Assembly (NCBI GenBank): GCA_016717595.1
Contig: JADKFE010000129.1
Location: forward strand, 1 to 64,000
Direction: 5' to 3'
DNA: 64,000 nucleotides
Source of the DNA: Deltaproteobacteria bacterium
GTDB taxonomy: Bacteria; Myxococcota_A; UBA796; CAJQPC01
The position numbers and the translations under genes were made by a program. Each line of letters starts with the position of its first letter. The first letter of the stretch is position 1. The notes below the pieces were generated by a model that was not told where the DNA came from, did no database searches, and was given only the letters and a program-made list of their open reading frames with translations. Shown piece after piece: positions 18,629 through 26,620 of this stretch.

Positions 18629-20464
18629 TCAGTCCTCATCGACGACGCGGCGATCGCGCAGGCGCCGCTGCAGCGCCTTGGCGAGGCCAAACTCGGGGTC
18701 GAGGCGCAGGGCCCGGGCGACTCGGGCCACGGCCTGCTCGTGCTCGCCGGAGTCGGCCTCCACCGCGGCGAGGAAGGTCTGGGTGGCGGCGACGGGGTCA
18801 CCGCTCACATCAGCGATCTCCAGGAGCTCACGGCCCTTCGCGTGGCGGCGGCGCAGGTCGAGCTGGGGGTTGTTCCAGATCGCCCAGCCGAGATAGCCCG
18901 CGTAGAGCGACGAGTTGGGCTCTTGTTCACGCGCCACATGGAACCACCGCGCCGCGGTGTGGAAGTCTTTGGCGGAGAGCGCGCGGAGGCCCTGCTCAAA
19001 GCTGGTCTGGTGGGGCGGGACCGCCAAGACGCCGCCCGAGGGGCGCCCAGCGCGGATGTTTTTTGAGGCCTCACGAACCCGGGCGAGGAGCTTCTCGGAG
19101 ATCTCCGAGAGCATGGCGTTCTGGGCCTCCCGCACGGTCTCGTCGTCGTAGCGGCGCTCCAGGCGCTCCAAGGCCCGGCTCACCAGCTCGGGGCTTGAGC
19201 CCTTGGGCACCCCCAAGGCCGTCCAGTCATCCGCGCGCTCGATGCGCTCCCACTCCTTCTGCAAGCGGCCCAACAAGAGCGCGAGGTGGGATGGATCCAC
19301 CGTCGCCCGGCGCGGCGCCTCCACCGAATGAACCGAGATGTCGTCGAAATAGCCAGAGCGCGCCTGGGGGCGCGGCGTGGCGGCGAAGCTCGTCTTGCCG
19401 TCGAGCTCGTGGGGCGGCGCGGGCCGGGCCGGGGGGTTGAGCTGGCGGGTGCCGACGTTGACCGGAGGCGTCGTCGGGCGCGTCGGCGGGGCCTCGACCG
19501 GCGCCCGCGCCGGCGACTCAGCGGCCGCCGGGGCCGGGCGCAGCATGAAGAAGCCCGTGGTGATCAGCGCCGAGAGCGGGCCGGCCAGCTCTCGGGGGGA
19601 GATGCCCGCGCGCTCGCAGGCCTCCCGCAGAGGGGTGTGCGCCCGGGGCATCTCCAGCAGGCGCCGCAGGCTGTCGGAGACGGGGAGCTCCAAGGCCCGG
19701 GCCGCCGCGCCGCGCTCGACGAGCACATGGTCGAGGCGCCGCAGCACCAGCTCGGGGCGCTGCAGCCGCAGGATCGTGTCCCAGAGGATCGGCGCGATGG
19801 GGATGCGGGCGCTGCCGTACGGCGTGAAGCCCGCGGCGAAGGTGACGCCGCCCTCCCACATCGCCAAGATCAGCGCCCGGCGCGACTCGGGGTCGATGGG
19901 GTCGCCCTCGTAGATCGTCGCGAGCAGCCCTTGGCTTGAGACCTGGACCACGCCGCTGTGGCGCCGCGCCCAGAGGCCCACGACGAAGTTCACCGCGTCG
20001 GGGTCGGGGTCGCCGGAGGTCTCGGGGTCGTCCAGGGGGGCGGCGCCGTCGGCGTCGGGCACACGCCAGTCCAAGAGCGGGAGCACCTCCTCCAACACAC
20101 GGTAGGGGCTGCCGAGCTTCACGACGGCGGGCTGAAGGGAGCAGGCGCGCAGCTCACCCAGCCACGCGCTCAGATCAGCGCCCGCCTGGGGGTCGAGCAG
20201 GATGACGCGGGCCGTCGGGCGAGCGCCGAGGCGCCGGGAGGGCAGCACCACGGAGAGCTCCCCACGCAGCGAGCCATCGACGAGCAACAGATCGCAAGCC
20301 TGCGTCTCCCAAGCGCGCAGGGCCTCGTCTGCGGAGCCCGCGCGACGAACCTGGAGCCCCGCCCGGGCCAAGAGCTGCACCATCGCCTCAACACGCCCAC
20401 GATCATCACCCAAGATCAAGGTGCGAAGCTGTCCTAGCTCCGGCCCCTTCTCGTTCGACCTCAT
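18629..20464 (-). CDS. Response-regulator-like protein with DUF4388-like and TPR-type C-terminal regions
   Basis: I chose ATG 20462-20464 because AAGGAG lies six bases upstream; longer in-frame starts lack such a site. Length 612 residues. Residues 14-120 are a receiver (LRTLILGDD, Asp 63 in LLLVDGSL, Lys 116 in AVVKLGSP). Residues 160-330 (GLWARRHSGVVQVSSQGLLATIYEGDPIDP, then VTFAAGFTPYG and LRRLLEMPRAHTPLREACERAGIS) resemble the PATAN/DUF4388 domain of delta-proteobacterial regulators. A Pro-rich linker precedes a J-like helix (DDWTALGVPKGSSPELV) and TPRs (GLRALSAKDFHTAARWFHVAREQEP). No DNA-binding domain. First gene of the two-component operon. Confidence 0.85.
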   Translation of the reverse strand: MRSNEKGPELGQLRTLILGDDRGRVEAMVQLLARAGLQVRRAGSADEALRAWETQACDLLLVDGSLRGELSVVLPSRRLGARPTARVILLDPQAGADLSAWLGELRACSLQPAVVKLGSPYRVLEEVLPLLDWRVPDADGAAPLDDPETSGDPDPDAVNFVVGLWARRHSGVVQVSSQGLLATIYEGDPIDPESRRALILAMWEGGVTFAAGFTPYGSARIPIAPILWDTILRLQRPELVLRRLDHVLVERGAAARALELPVSDSLRRLLEMPRAHTPLREACERAGISPRELAGPLSALITTGFFMLRPAPAAAESPARAPVEAPPTRPTTPPVNVGTRQLNPPARPAPPHELDGKTSFAATPRPQARSGYFDDISVHSVEAPRRATVDPSHLALLLGRLQKEWERIERADDWTALGVPKGSSPELVSRALERLERRYDDETVREAQNAMLSEISEKLLARVREASKNIRAGRPSGGVLAVPPHQTSFEQGLRALSAKDFHTAARWFHVAREQEPNSSLYAGYLGWAIWNNPQLDLRRRHAKGRELLEIADVSGDPVAATQTFLAAVEADSGEHEQAVARVARALRLDPEFGLAKALQRRLRDRRVVDED

Positions 20465-20706
20465 GTTGTGCTCCTTGCGGGACGCAGCCAGGATGGCGCG
20501 CAGAGGAGAGGCCTCAACCGCCCCGGAGCGCGAGGCGCTCCCGTTCGTCAATCGACCGTTGTCCACTGGATCCTTCCTGGTCCGCGCCACGTCGCGTCAA
20601 TCGGCGTCATGCCGGCCCGTCAATGTAGCAGGTTTTCTGTGAACCCTGCATTAACCACGTCTTACGGCGGTGTCTGTCCTGCGTATGACCGGGGATCAGA
20701 CGCCGA
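20465..20706. other. Intergenic region upstream of the two-component operon
   Basis: 242 bases between the epimerase stop and the receiver-TPR start, both on the minus strand. It contains an imperfect stem (GCAGGTT...AACCCTGC) at 20628-20650 that could end the epimerase transcript, and two TTGAC-like elements on the minus strand. No promoter can be fixed with confidence. Confidence 0.3.
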
Positions 20707-21687
20707 TCAGACCTTGAGGAGTCCTTGGGTGCGCATCCAGGTGAGGGTCTCCGCGAGGCTCTCCTCTAAGGATCGTGGGGTGTAGCCCAGCTCGGAGACG
20801 GCCTTGTCGCAGCGATAACGGCGGTTGCGGGAGCTCATACGCGCCAGGGCGGGGGTGATCCTTGGCCGACGCTGGCCAAGCCGCGCCAGCCAGCCCTCGA
20901 CGATGGAGAAGGGGTAGAGCAGCCCCTCACCCACCACACGCCGAGGGGCGGGCACCCCCAGGCTGGCGGCGATCGCGGCGTACAGCTCCAAGAACGTCGG
21001 CGTCGCGCCGCCGAGCACATAGCGGTGGCCCGGGCGGCCGCGGGAGAGCGCGCTCACATGGGCGGCGGCCACATCGGGCAGCGCGCACACCGTCGTCGCG
21101 CCGCAGGGCACCACCGGCGGGCCGCCGCCGAGCACCTGGGAGAACAAGGCGCTGGTGTGCCCGCTGAGATCATCGGCCCCAAAGACGATGCCGGGGTTCA
21201 GCGCGATGACCTCCAGCCGCGTGTCACCCAGGGCGAGCTGCTCGGCCTCAAACTTGCTCTCTAAGTAGTGAAGGCCCAGACCGCCCCAGGCCCAGCGAGT
21301 GTCCTCATCGCCGAGCTCGTCGGCCTTCACCTCCCCCAACGCGGCGATGGACGAGGTGAGCACCACCCGGCGCGCCCCCGCCGCCGCCGCCGCGTTGAGC
21401 ACGTTTCGGGTGCCCTCGACGTTCACGGCGTGTAAACGCGCCGCGTCCTGCGCCGCGTACGAGACGAGGCCCGCGGTGTGGATGACCGCCTCCGCGCCGC
21501 TCGCCGCCGCGCCGAGGGTGTCTGGGCGGGTGATGTCGCCCTGGGCCCAGCGCAGGGGCAGCCCCGTGAGGAGGCCCGGGCGGCTTGGGTCACGAAGGAG
21601 GGCGATCACGTCGTGGCCCGCGTTGAGCAAGGCCCGGGCGATGGCCGCGCCGATCTGTCCCGTGCCCCCGGTCAGAAGAACCCGCAT
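20707..21687 (-). CDS. NAD(P)-dependent epimerase/reductase (extended SDR)
   Basis: A 326-residue extended short-chain dehydrogenase. The Rossmann motif TGGTGQIG is at residues 7-14, followed by the D-I/V at the end of beta 3 (WAQGDITRPDTL), NVEGTRNVLNAA, the catalytic Ser in LTSSIAALG and YLESK as the Y-x-x-x-K pair. The C-terminal half resembles dihydroflavonol-4-reductase / hopanoid-associated sugar epimerase (HpnA) proteins. GAGG lies five bases before the ATG. The substrate is not clear. A second enzyme of the same superfamily lies at 24.4-25.3 kb. Confidence 0.9.
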   Translation of the reverse strand: MRVLLTGGTGQIGAAIARALLNAGHDVIALLRDPSRPGLLTGLPLRWAQGDITRPDTLGAAASGAEAVIHTAGLVSYAAQDAARLHAVNVEGTRNVLNAAAAAGARRVVLTSSIAALGEVKADELGDEDTRWAWGGLGLHYLESKFEAEQLALGDTRLEVIALNPGIVFGADDLSGHTSALFSQVLGGGPPVVPCGATTVCALPDVAAAHVSALSRGRPGHRYVLGGATPTFLELYAAIAASLGVPAPRRVVGEGLLYPFSIVEGWLARLGQRRPRITPALARMSSRNRRYRCDKAVSELGYTPRSLEESLAETLTWMRTQGLLKV

Positions 21688-21759
21688 GGTGTCCTCAAAA
21701 GGTTCAAGCTGGACTATCGCGCCAAGAATCGGCGGTCACCCCGCTCGCCAGGAAGCCGC

Positions 21760-22698
21760 TCAACGCGCCGGGAGGGCCACCGTGGCCACCACAGCGCCCT
21801 CCTCCACCCAACCTCGCTCGGGGAGCGCGATCACCACCCCGCTCTCGGCGGCCCGCAGGCGCTCTACCCGTTGACCCTCTAGCCCGCGGATCTCGGCCAA
21901 GGCGTCTCCGGCGGCAAAACGACCGCCTGGGCCGAGCAGAGGCCGCAGCACCCCCGCCGCCGCGCAGCGCGGGCCGGCGTCCCGCCGAAAACGACCGGGG
22001 CCGAGGTGGCTCGGGTGGCGCGGCGCCGGGCGGCGGCACAGCCCCAAGGCCGTGAGCGCCCCCAAGGTGGCCACGGTGGCCTCCTCGACGGCCGCAGGGT
22101 CGAGCAGGCGCCGGGGCCCACACTCCAAGGTCACCGTCGGCACGCCGAGGAGGTTCATCATCGCCCCGGTCAACGAGCGGTCGAGCTGGTAGCGGCGGTA
22201 CAGATCCGGGGGGTACTCGGCGAGCGCCGTGAAGCCTGAGCCCTCGGCCAAGGCCCACGCGCGCTCCTCGATGAGGTTTGCATCAGCCCGGGGGCGCACG
22301 CAGCGATCCACCAAGGCGTAGGGGATCGACGCGCAGGAGTCGGTGTGCAGGTCGATCAGCGCGTCGGGGCGGCGATCTCGGAGCTCCTCCCACACCGCCG
22401 CCGCGTGGCGATCGGCCAGGCCGCCGCGGCTGTCGCCGGGAAACAAGCGGTTGAGGTCACGCTCGTCGCCGGGCAGGCACCGTGTGCCCCGGCGTAGGCC
22501 CTCGGGGTTGAGGCTCGGCGCCAAGAACACCAAGCCCGCGCGAAGCTCCGTCTTGAGCAGCTCCAACAACGAGAAGATCACGCCGACGCCGACACACTCG
22601 TCGCCGTGGACGCCCGCGGTGATCAGCACACGCGGCCCCGGGAGCCCGGACTGCAAGGTGATCACGGGCACAGCGGGGGCGGAGCGAGAGGAGAGCAT
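21760..22698 (-). CDS. Succinylglutamate desuccinylase / aspartoacylase family zinc deacylase
   Basis: A 312-residue member of the M14-like AstE/AspA family. Zinc ligands appear as GVHGDECVG (His 31, Glu 34), with the substrate motif DLNRLFPG and the third ligand in LIDLHTDS. TLECGPR later supplies the usual catalytic Glu region. The last 100 residues (GPGGRFAAGDALAEIRG, VIALPERGWVEEG) form the lipoyl-like beta barrel common in this family. It would cleave an N-acyl amino acid or similar amide. 73 bases separate it from the downstream epimerase, possibly one operon. Confidence 0.9.
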   Translation of the reverse strand: MLSSRSAPAVPVITLQSGLPGPRVLITAGVHGDECVGVGVIFSLLELLKTELRAGLVFLAPSLNPEGLRRGTRCLPGDERDLNRLFPGDSRGGLADRHAAAVWEELRDRRPDALIDLHTDSCASIPYALVDRCVRPRADANLIEERAWALAEGSGFTALAEYPPDLYRRYQLDRSLTGAMMNLLGVPTVTLECGPRRLLDPAAVEEATVATLGALTALGLCRRPAPRHPSHLGPGRFRRDAGPRCAAAGVLRPLLGPGGRFAAGDALAEIRGLEGQRVERLRAAESGVVIALPERGWVEEGAVVATVALPAR

Positions 22699-22867
22699 GA
22701 GGTCCGGGCGGGGGCGATCAAGCCCACTCTATCTCAGCCAACAGGCCTCTCGCCGCGACGGAAGCGCGCCAAAGCTCATCATCGCGCCTTGAGCCCCAAG
22801 CGCCGATGACTTAAGCTGTGCCGTCCCGCTCATTGAGGGCGCGTCGTCCTCAGCCAAGGAGTCTCCC

Positions 22868-22999
22868 ATGTCGCACATCGCCAACCGTAAGCGCAGCATC
22901 AAGCACAAGTCCAAGATCAAGGCCAAGTGCAAGAAGCGGGCGCTCCGCCGCACCCGCGTCCTCCGCAAGCGCAGCTCCGGCGGTCGCCTCGTTCGCTGA
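22868..22999 (+). CDS. 43-residue strongly basic protein
   Basis: ATG 22868 follows a near-ideal AAGGAG at six bases. The product begins MSHIANRKRSIKHKSKIKAK and continues with CKKRALRRTRVLRKR, then SSGGRLVR. About half of the residues are Lys or Arg, there is one Cys, and the sequence has no acidic residue. This composition fits a nucleic-acid- or ribosome-binding protein. It superficially recalls ribosomal L34/bL36-size proteins but does not match them. The next gene starts 27 bases downstream. I infer a real gene from the ribosome site and clean start/stop; function unknown. Confidence 0.65.
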   Translation: MSHIANRKRSIKHKSKIKAKCKKRALRRTRVLRKRSSGGRLVR

Positions 23000-23026
23000 G
23001 CCGCACCACCGCCACGGGAGGCGCGG

Positions 23027-23458
23027 ATGACGATGAGCCCCGACGATCGGCCTCTTCTCTCCGCGTTCTCCCGCGCCGCGCCCTTTCTGGCGCTGGCCCT
23101 CACCGCCGCCTGCGGCGACAAAGAGCCCGCCGACTCCGGCGCCTGCCGCGCCACCTGCGTCTCAGCGCTGGCCTTCACCTTCTCCGATGGCCGCGAGACC
23201 TTCAAGCTCCAGGTCTCCAGCGCTGATCTCGGCACGCTCTCAGCCTTGTGCCCCGAGGAGCTGCTCATCGGTGAGGGCTACTCCTTGGAGTGTGACCCCG
23301 GCGCGGCGATCTTCTCCTTGACCGGCGCCGAGTTTGACGACGGCGCGCTCAGCGTCTCCATCGACGACGGCGCGGCGGTGACGCTCGGCCCCGATTGGTC
23401 CGAGCCCGAGACGATCTGCGACACCACCTGCGCGTCGGCCACGGTGGTTCTGGAGTAA
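23027..23458 (+). CDS. Small cysteine-containing lipoprotein
   Basis: 143 residues from ATG 23027, with GGGAGG five bases upstream. The signal peptide ends in the lipobox LTAAC (Cys 29), followed by GDKEPADSGACRATC. The mature domain is beta-rich with six cysteines including C-D-T-T-C-A near the end (ICDTTCASATVVLE), suggesting disulfides in the periplasm. The family is not recognised. It may be co-transcribed with the basic 43-residue protein. Confidence 0.65.
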   Translation: MTMSPDDRPLLSAFSRAAPFLALALTAACGDKEPADSGACRATCVSALAFTFSDGRETFKLQVSSADLGTLSALCPEELLIGEGYSLECDPGAAIFSLTGAEFDDGALSVSIDDGAAVTLGPDWSEPETICDTTCASATVVLE

Positions 23459-23472
23459 GATCGGCCCTTGTT

Positions 23473-23488
23473 GTGGGAGTGCTCCCAC
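23473..23488. promoter_or_regulatory. 16-bp perfect palindromic repeat
   Basis: GTGGGAG-TG-CTCCCAC lies between the lipoprotein stop (23458) and the E2-like gene start (23503). It could be an operator or a hairpin ending the upstream message. Confidence 0.35.
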
Positions 23489-23502
23489 CGCGAGAGGTGC
23501 CT

Positions 23503-24348
23503 GTGCAGCGCATGACCGTCCGGCGAAAGCTCGCCATCGCCACCTGGAGCGCCCCCCAAGAGGGCAACATCTACGGCAAGCTCACCGTCGATGTCACCCA
23601 AGCCCTGGCGTACCTGCGCTGGAAGCGGGAGACGACGGGCGAGAAGGTCACCCTCACCCACCTCGTCGGCTTGGCCGCGGGCCGGGCGCTCTCCCAGGCG
23701 CCGGGGCTCAACGGGCGCCTGCTCTTTGGGCGCTACATCCCCCACGAGACGGTGGACGTCTCGTTCTTGGTCGTGCTCGAGGGCGGCGAGAACCTCGCCA
23801 AAGCCAAGGTCGAGCAGATCCACCAGAAGAGCGTGGCCGAGATCGCCCGAGAGCTGCGCACCCTGGCCGAGCGCCTGCGCGCCGGAAAAGACGAGGCGTT
23901 CAAGAAGAGCCAAGGGCCCCTGGCGATCTTGCCCACCTGGATCATCCGGCCCCTGGTGTGGCTCACGGGCTGGCTGACCGGGGCCCTGGGCGTGAACATG
24001 GCGGCGCTGGGCTTAGAGCGCTACCCCTTCGGCGCCTGCGTGATCACCAACGTCGGCGTGTTTGGCCTCGATGAGGGCTGGGCGCCGCCGACCCCCTTCG
24101 CCCGGGCCCCGGTGTTCTTGTTGATGGGCGCCGTGCGCCCTCAGCCCACGGTCATCGGCGGGCAGATCGTCGCGCGAAAGCTGATGAGCCTCTGCGCCAC
24201 CATCGATCACCGCTTCATGGACGGCGCCCAGGGCGCGGTGCTCGCCCGGGTGGTGCGCAGCATCTTCACGAACCCCTGGCAGCTCGACAACTTAGAGGGG
24301 CCGCCCCCGGGCTGGGTGGATCCGGGCGACGACGACTCGGCGGCCTGA
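23503..24348 (+). CDS. Stand-alone 2-oxoacid dehydrogenase E2-type acyltransferase domain
   Basis: I prefer GTG 23503 because GAGAGG lies five bases upstream; ATG 23512 is an alternative. About 281 residues. The region matches the catalytic domain of E2 acyltransferases: MTVRRKLAIATW (the R-R-x-x-A-x start), VTLTHLVGLAAGRAL, ACVITNVGVFGLDEGWAP and, near the C-terminus, ATIDHRFMDGAQGA with the active-site DHRxxDG. No lipoyl or peripheral-subunit-binding domain precedes it, and no E1 gene is nearby. A hydrophobic insertion (IIRPLVWLTGWLTGALGVNM) is unusual. It may transfer acyl groups from CoA to an unknown acceptor, like chloramphenicol-acetyltransferase-fold enzymes. Confidence 0.82.
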   Translation: MQRMTVRRKLAIATWSAPQEGNIYGKLTVDVTQALAYLRWKRETTGEKVTLTHLVGLAAGRALSQAPGLNGRLLFGRYIPHETVDVSFLVVLEGGENLAKAKVEQIHQKSVAEIARELRTLAERLRAGKDEAFKKSQGPLAILPTWIIRPLVWLTGWLTGALGVNMAALGLERYPFGACVITNVGVFGLDEGWAPPTPFARAPVFLLMGAVRPQPTVIGGQIVARKLMSLCATIDHRFMDGAQGAVLARVVRSIFTNPWQLDNLEGPPPGWVDPGDDDSAA

Positions 24349-24356
24349 GCGGCGAG

Positions 24357-25349
24357 CTAGGGCGGCGGGTAGGTGGAGCGCGCGAGCTCTTCTAGCCCTT
24401 CAGCCAAGCTCACGAGGCCTTGGTAACCCAGCTCTCGGCGGGCTTTGGTGTCGGAGAGCGTCATCTCTTGCCCCGAGAGCAGCACCGCTGTGCGGGTGAT
24501 CGGCGGCGCGCCGCTCAGCGGCAGCACGCCCCACAGCGCCTCCGCCGTCCAGGCCGCCGCCCGCGCGAGGCCCAAGGGCACGCCCCCTTTGCCGGGCACG
24601 ACGCCTTGGGTGCCCAAGAGCTGGGTCAAGAAGGTCCGGAACTCCAGGGGGTCGCCGTCGGTGAGGTGGTAGATCTCGCCGCCTTTGCCGACGCGGGTGG
24701 CGAGGAGCAGACCCTCGCAGCAGTTGCGCACATGGCAGGTGGACGTGAGGTGGCGACCGCCGCCCACCCAACGAAAGCGCCCCTCGGCGACCATCACCCG
24801 CAGGACGGGCATGAGCGTGGTGTCGCCGTGGCCCCAGATGAGGCGCGGGCGCACGACCATCACCGCGAGCTCCGGCGAAGACGCGGCGAGGGCGAGCACC
24901 TCGGCCTGGCGTTTGCTCTCGGGGTAGAGCCCGATGGCGCGCTCGGGCACCGGGGCGTCTTCAGTGACGAGGTGCAGCGGGTTGCCGTCGAGCAGCACGG
25001 CCTCGGTGCTGACGTGGGTGAGGCGCGGCACCCCCGCGTCTCGCGCGGCCTGAATCACCGTCTTGGTGCCCTCGACGTTGACCGCGTGAAAGTTGGCCGG
25101 GTCGCCCCAGTCATCGGCCAGCGCCGCGGAGTGAACGACGGCGTCGCAGCCGCGCATGCCTTCAGTCATCGCGGCGAGGTCGGAGACGTCCCCACGCACG
25201 ACCTTGGCCCCCGCGGAGCGCACGGCGCGCTCGGCCTTCACGCTGCGGGCCAAGGCGCGGACCTCAGCGCCTTCACCCTTGAGTCGCTCGATCAGCTCGC
25301 GGCCCAAGAAGCCTGAGCCGCCGGTCACGAAGATCCGCTCCGCCATCAT
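24357..25349 (-). CDS. NAD-dependent epimerase/dehydratase (3-beta-HSD-like SDR)
   Basis: 330 residues with TGGSGFLG at 9-16, VVRGDVSD, NVEGTKTVIQAA, the Ser region LTHVSTEAVL and YPESK as the Y-x-x-x-K dyad. The motif RPRLIWGHGD is typical of the 3-beta-hydroxysteroid dehydrogenase / sterol-4-alpha-carboxylate decarboxylase-like branch. Myxococcota include steroid and hopanoid makers, so a lipid substrate is possible, but this is inference. It ends 8 bases from the convergent E2-like gene. Confidence 0.88.
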   Translation of the reverse strand: MMAERIFVTGGSGFLGRELIERLKGEGAEVRALARSVKAERAVRSAGAKVVRGDVSDLAAMTEGMRGCDAVVHSAALADDWGDPANFHAVNVEGTKTVIQAARDAGVPRLTHVSTEAVLLDGNPLHLVTEDAPVPERAIGLYPESKRQAEVLALAASSPELAVMVVRPRLIWGHGDTTLMPVLRVMVAEGRFRWVGGGRHLTSTCHVRNCCEGLLLATRVGKGGEIYHLTDGDPLEFRTFLTQLLGTQGVVPGKGGVPLGLARAAAWTAEALWGVLPLSGAPPITRTAVLLSGQEMTLSDTKARRELGYQGLVSLAEGLEELARSTYPPP

Positions 25350-25484
25350 GGGGCTCGGTTGGGGGACATAACGATGGCTCCTGAACGGGCCGACGGGGGT
25401 GCGCGCTTTGGGCTCCCCTTGATTCTATCGTGACGCGCCGCCAAGCTCCAAGACCGTTTGGGAGGAACACGATACGAGGCCGCC

Positions 25485-26609
25485 GTGACCACCCCCCACA
25501 CCCGCCTGAGCTGGCTCATGGCCCTGGGCCTCGCGCCGCTGGGGGCGATCTTCCCGTACATGGCGAAGGAGCTGCGGGCCTGGGGGGTAGACGGCCTCAC
25601 GCTCACGGCGCTGATGGTGATGATGCCGCTGACGCGGGTGCTGATGGGGCCGATGTGGGGCACCCTGGCCGACCACTGGCGCGACGAGGCCCGGGTGCTG
25701 CGCTGGGCGGCGCTCACCTCACTCTTGGGGTTGATCGCCCTGCTCGCTCTGCCCGCGTCTTTGGCGGCGGTGGGGCTGTTGTTGATGATCGCCGGGCGCG
25801 CGGGCATCGGGCCGGTGCTCGACGGCCTCACCCTGCGCGCCCTCGGCGGAGACAGCGGCGCGTATGGCAAGGTGCGGCGCTGGGGCAGCGTCGGGTTCTT
25901 GGCGGCGGTGGGCGTGGCGGCGCTCTTGGAGGACTGGTTTGGGCTCTCGCCGCTCAAGCTCGGCGTGCTGCTCTCCTCCGCCTTCTGCGGGATGGCGCTC
26001 TTCGCGCCCCAGGCCGAGCCGCCGCCTCGGGCGCCCTTGTGGCCGGCGTTTAAGGCGATGTTGGGCGACCCGGCGATGCGCTGGCTGCTGGTGGGCGCCG
26101 CCCTGCACTACGCGCCGCACTCGATCTACGACACCTGGTTCACCCTACACGTCGAAGATCTGGGGATGCGCCCCGCCTTGGCGGGGGTGGCCGTGGCCTT
26201 GGGCGTGGCGGTTGAGGTGATCGTCTTGGGCAAGTCTCAGGCGCTCCTGGCGCGTTTTGGCGCGGAGCGGCTGTTTGTGGCCTCCGCCCTGCTGGCGATC
26301 CCACGCTGGCTGCTGACGGCCTGGGCCACGGCACCTTGGCTGGTGATCGGCCTCCAGGCCAGCCACGGCTTCACCTTCGGGGCGTTCTGGGTGAGCGCCG
26401 TGGCCTTGGTGAGCCGTCGCGCCCCGGCGCACCTCACCAACAGCGCCCAGGGGCTCCTCGGCGCCGCCGTGGGCGGGGTTGGCGCGGCCTTGGGCGCCTC
26501 CGCCGGGGCGGTGATCGGGCCCTATGGCAGCGCTGCGCTGTTTGTCCTCGCGGCGATCATCGCCATCTTGAGCCTCGGCGTGCAGGTCCTCGCCACCCGC
26601 GCCCGCTGA
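25485..26609 (+). CDS. MFS permease (HcaT/LacY-like)
   Basis: GTG 25485 is the likely start, with GAGG five bases upstream. About 374 residues with twelve predicted hydrophobic helices. The loop MGPMWGTLADHWRDEARVLRW after helix 2 corresponds to the MFS motif G-x-x-x-D-R. PAHLTNSAQGLLGAAVGG in helix 10-11 is typical of the MFS_1-like (PF12832) group, which includes the phenylpropionate permease HcaT. Inner-membrane proton-linked transport is expected; the substrate is unknown. Confidence 0.85.
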   Translation: MTTPHTRLSWLMALGLAPLGAIFPYMAKELRAWGVDGLTLTALMVMMPLTRVLMGPMWGTLADHWRDEARVLRWAALTSLLGLIALLALPASLAAVGLLLMIAGRAGIGPVLDGLTLRALGGDSGAYGKVRRWGSVGFLAAVGVAALLEDWFGLSPLKLGVLLSSAFCGMALFAPQAEPPPRAPLWPAFKAMLGDPAMRWLLVGAALHYAPHSIYDTWFTLHVEDLGMRPALAGVAVALGVAVEVIVLGKSQALLARFGAERLFVASALLAIPRWLLTAWATAPWLVIGLQASHGFTFGAFWVSAVALVSRRAPAHLTNSAQGLLGAAVGGVGAALGASAGAVIGPYGSAALFVLAAIIAILSLGVQVLATRAR

Positions 26610-26620
26610 GCGACGGCGCC

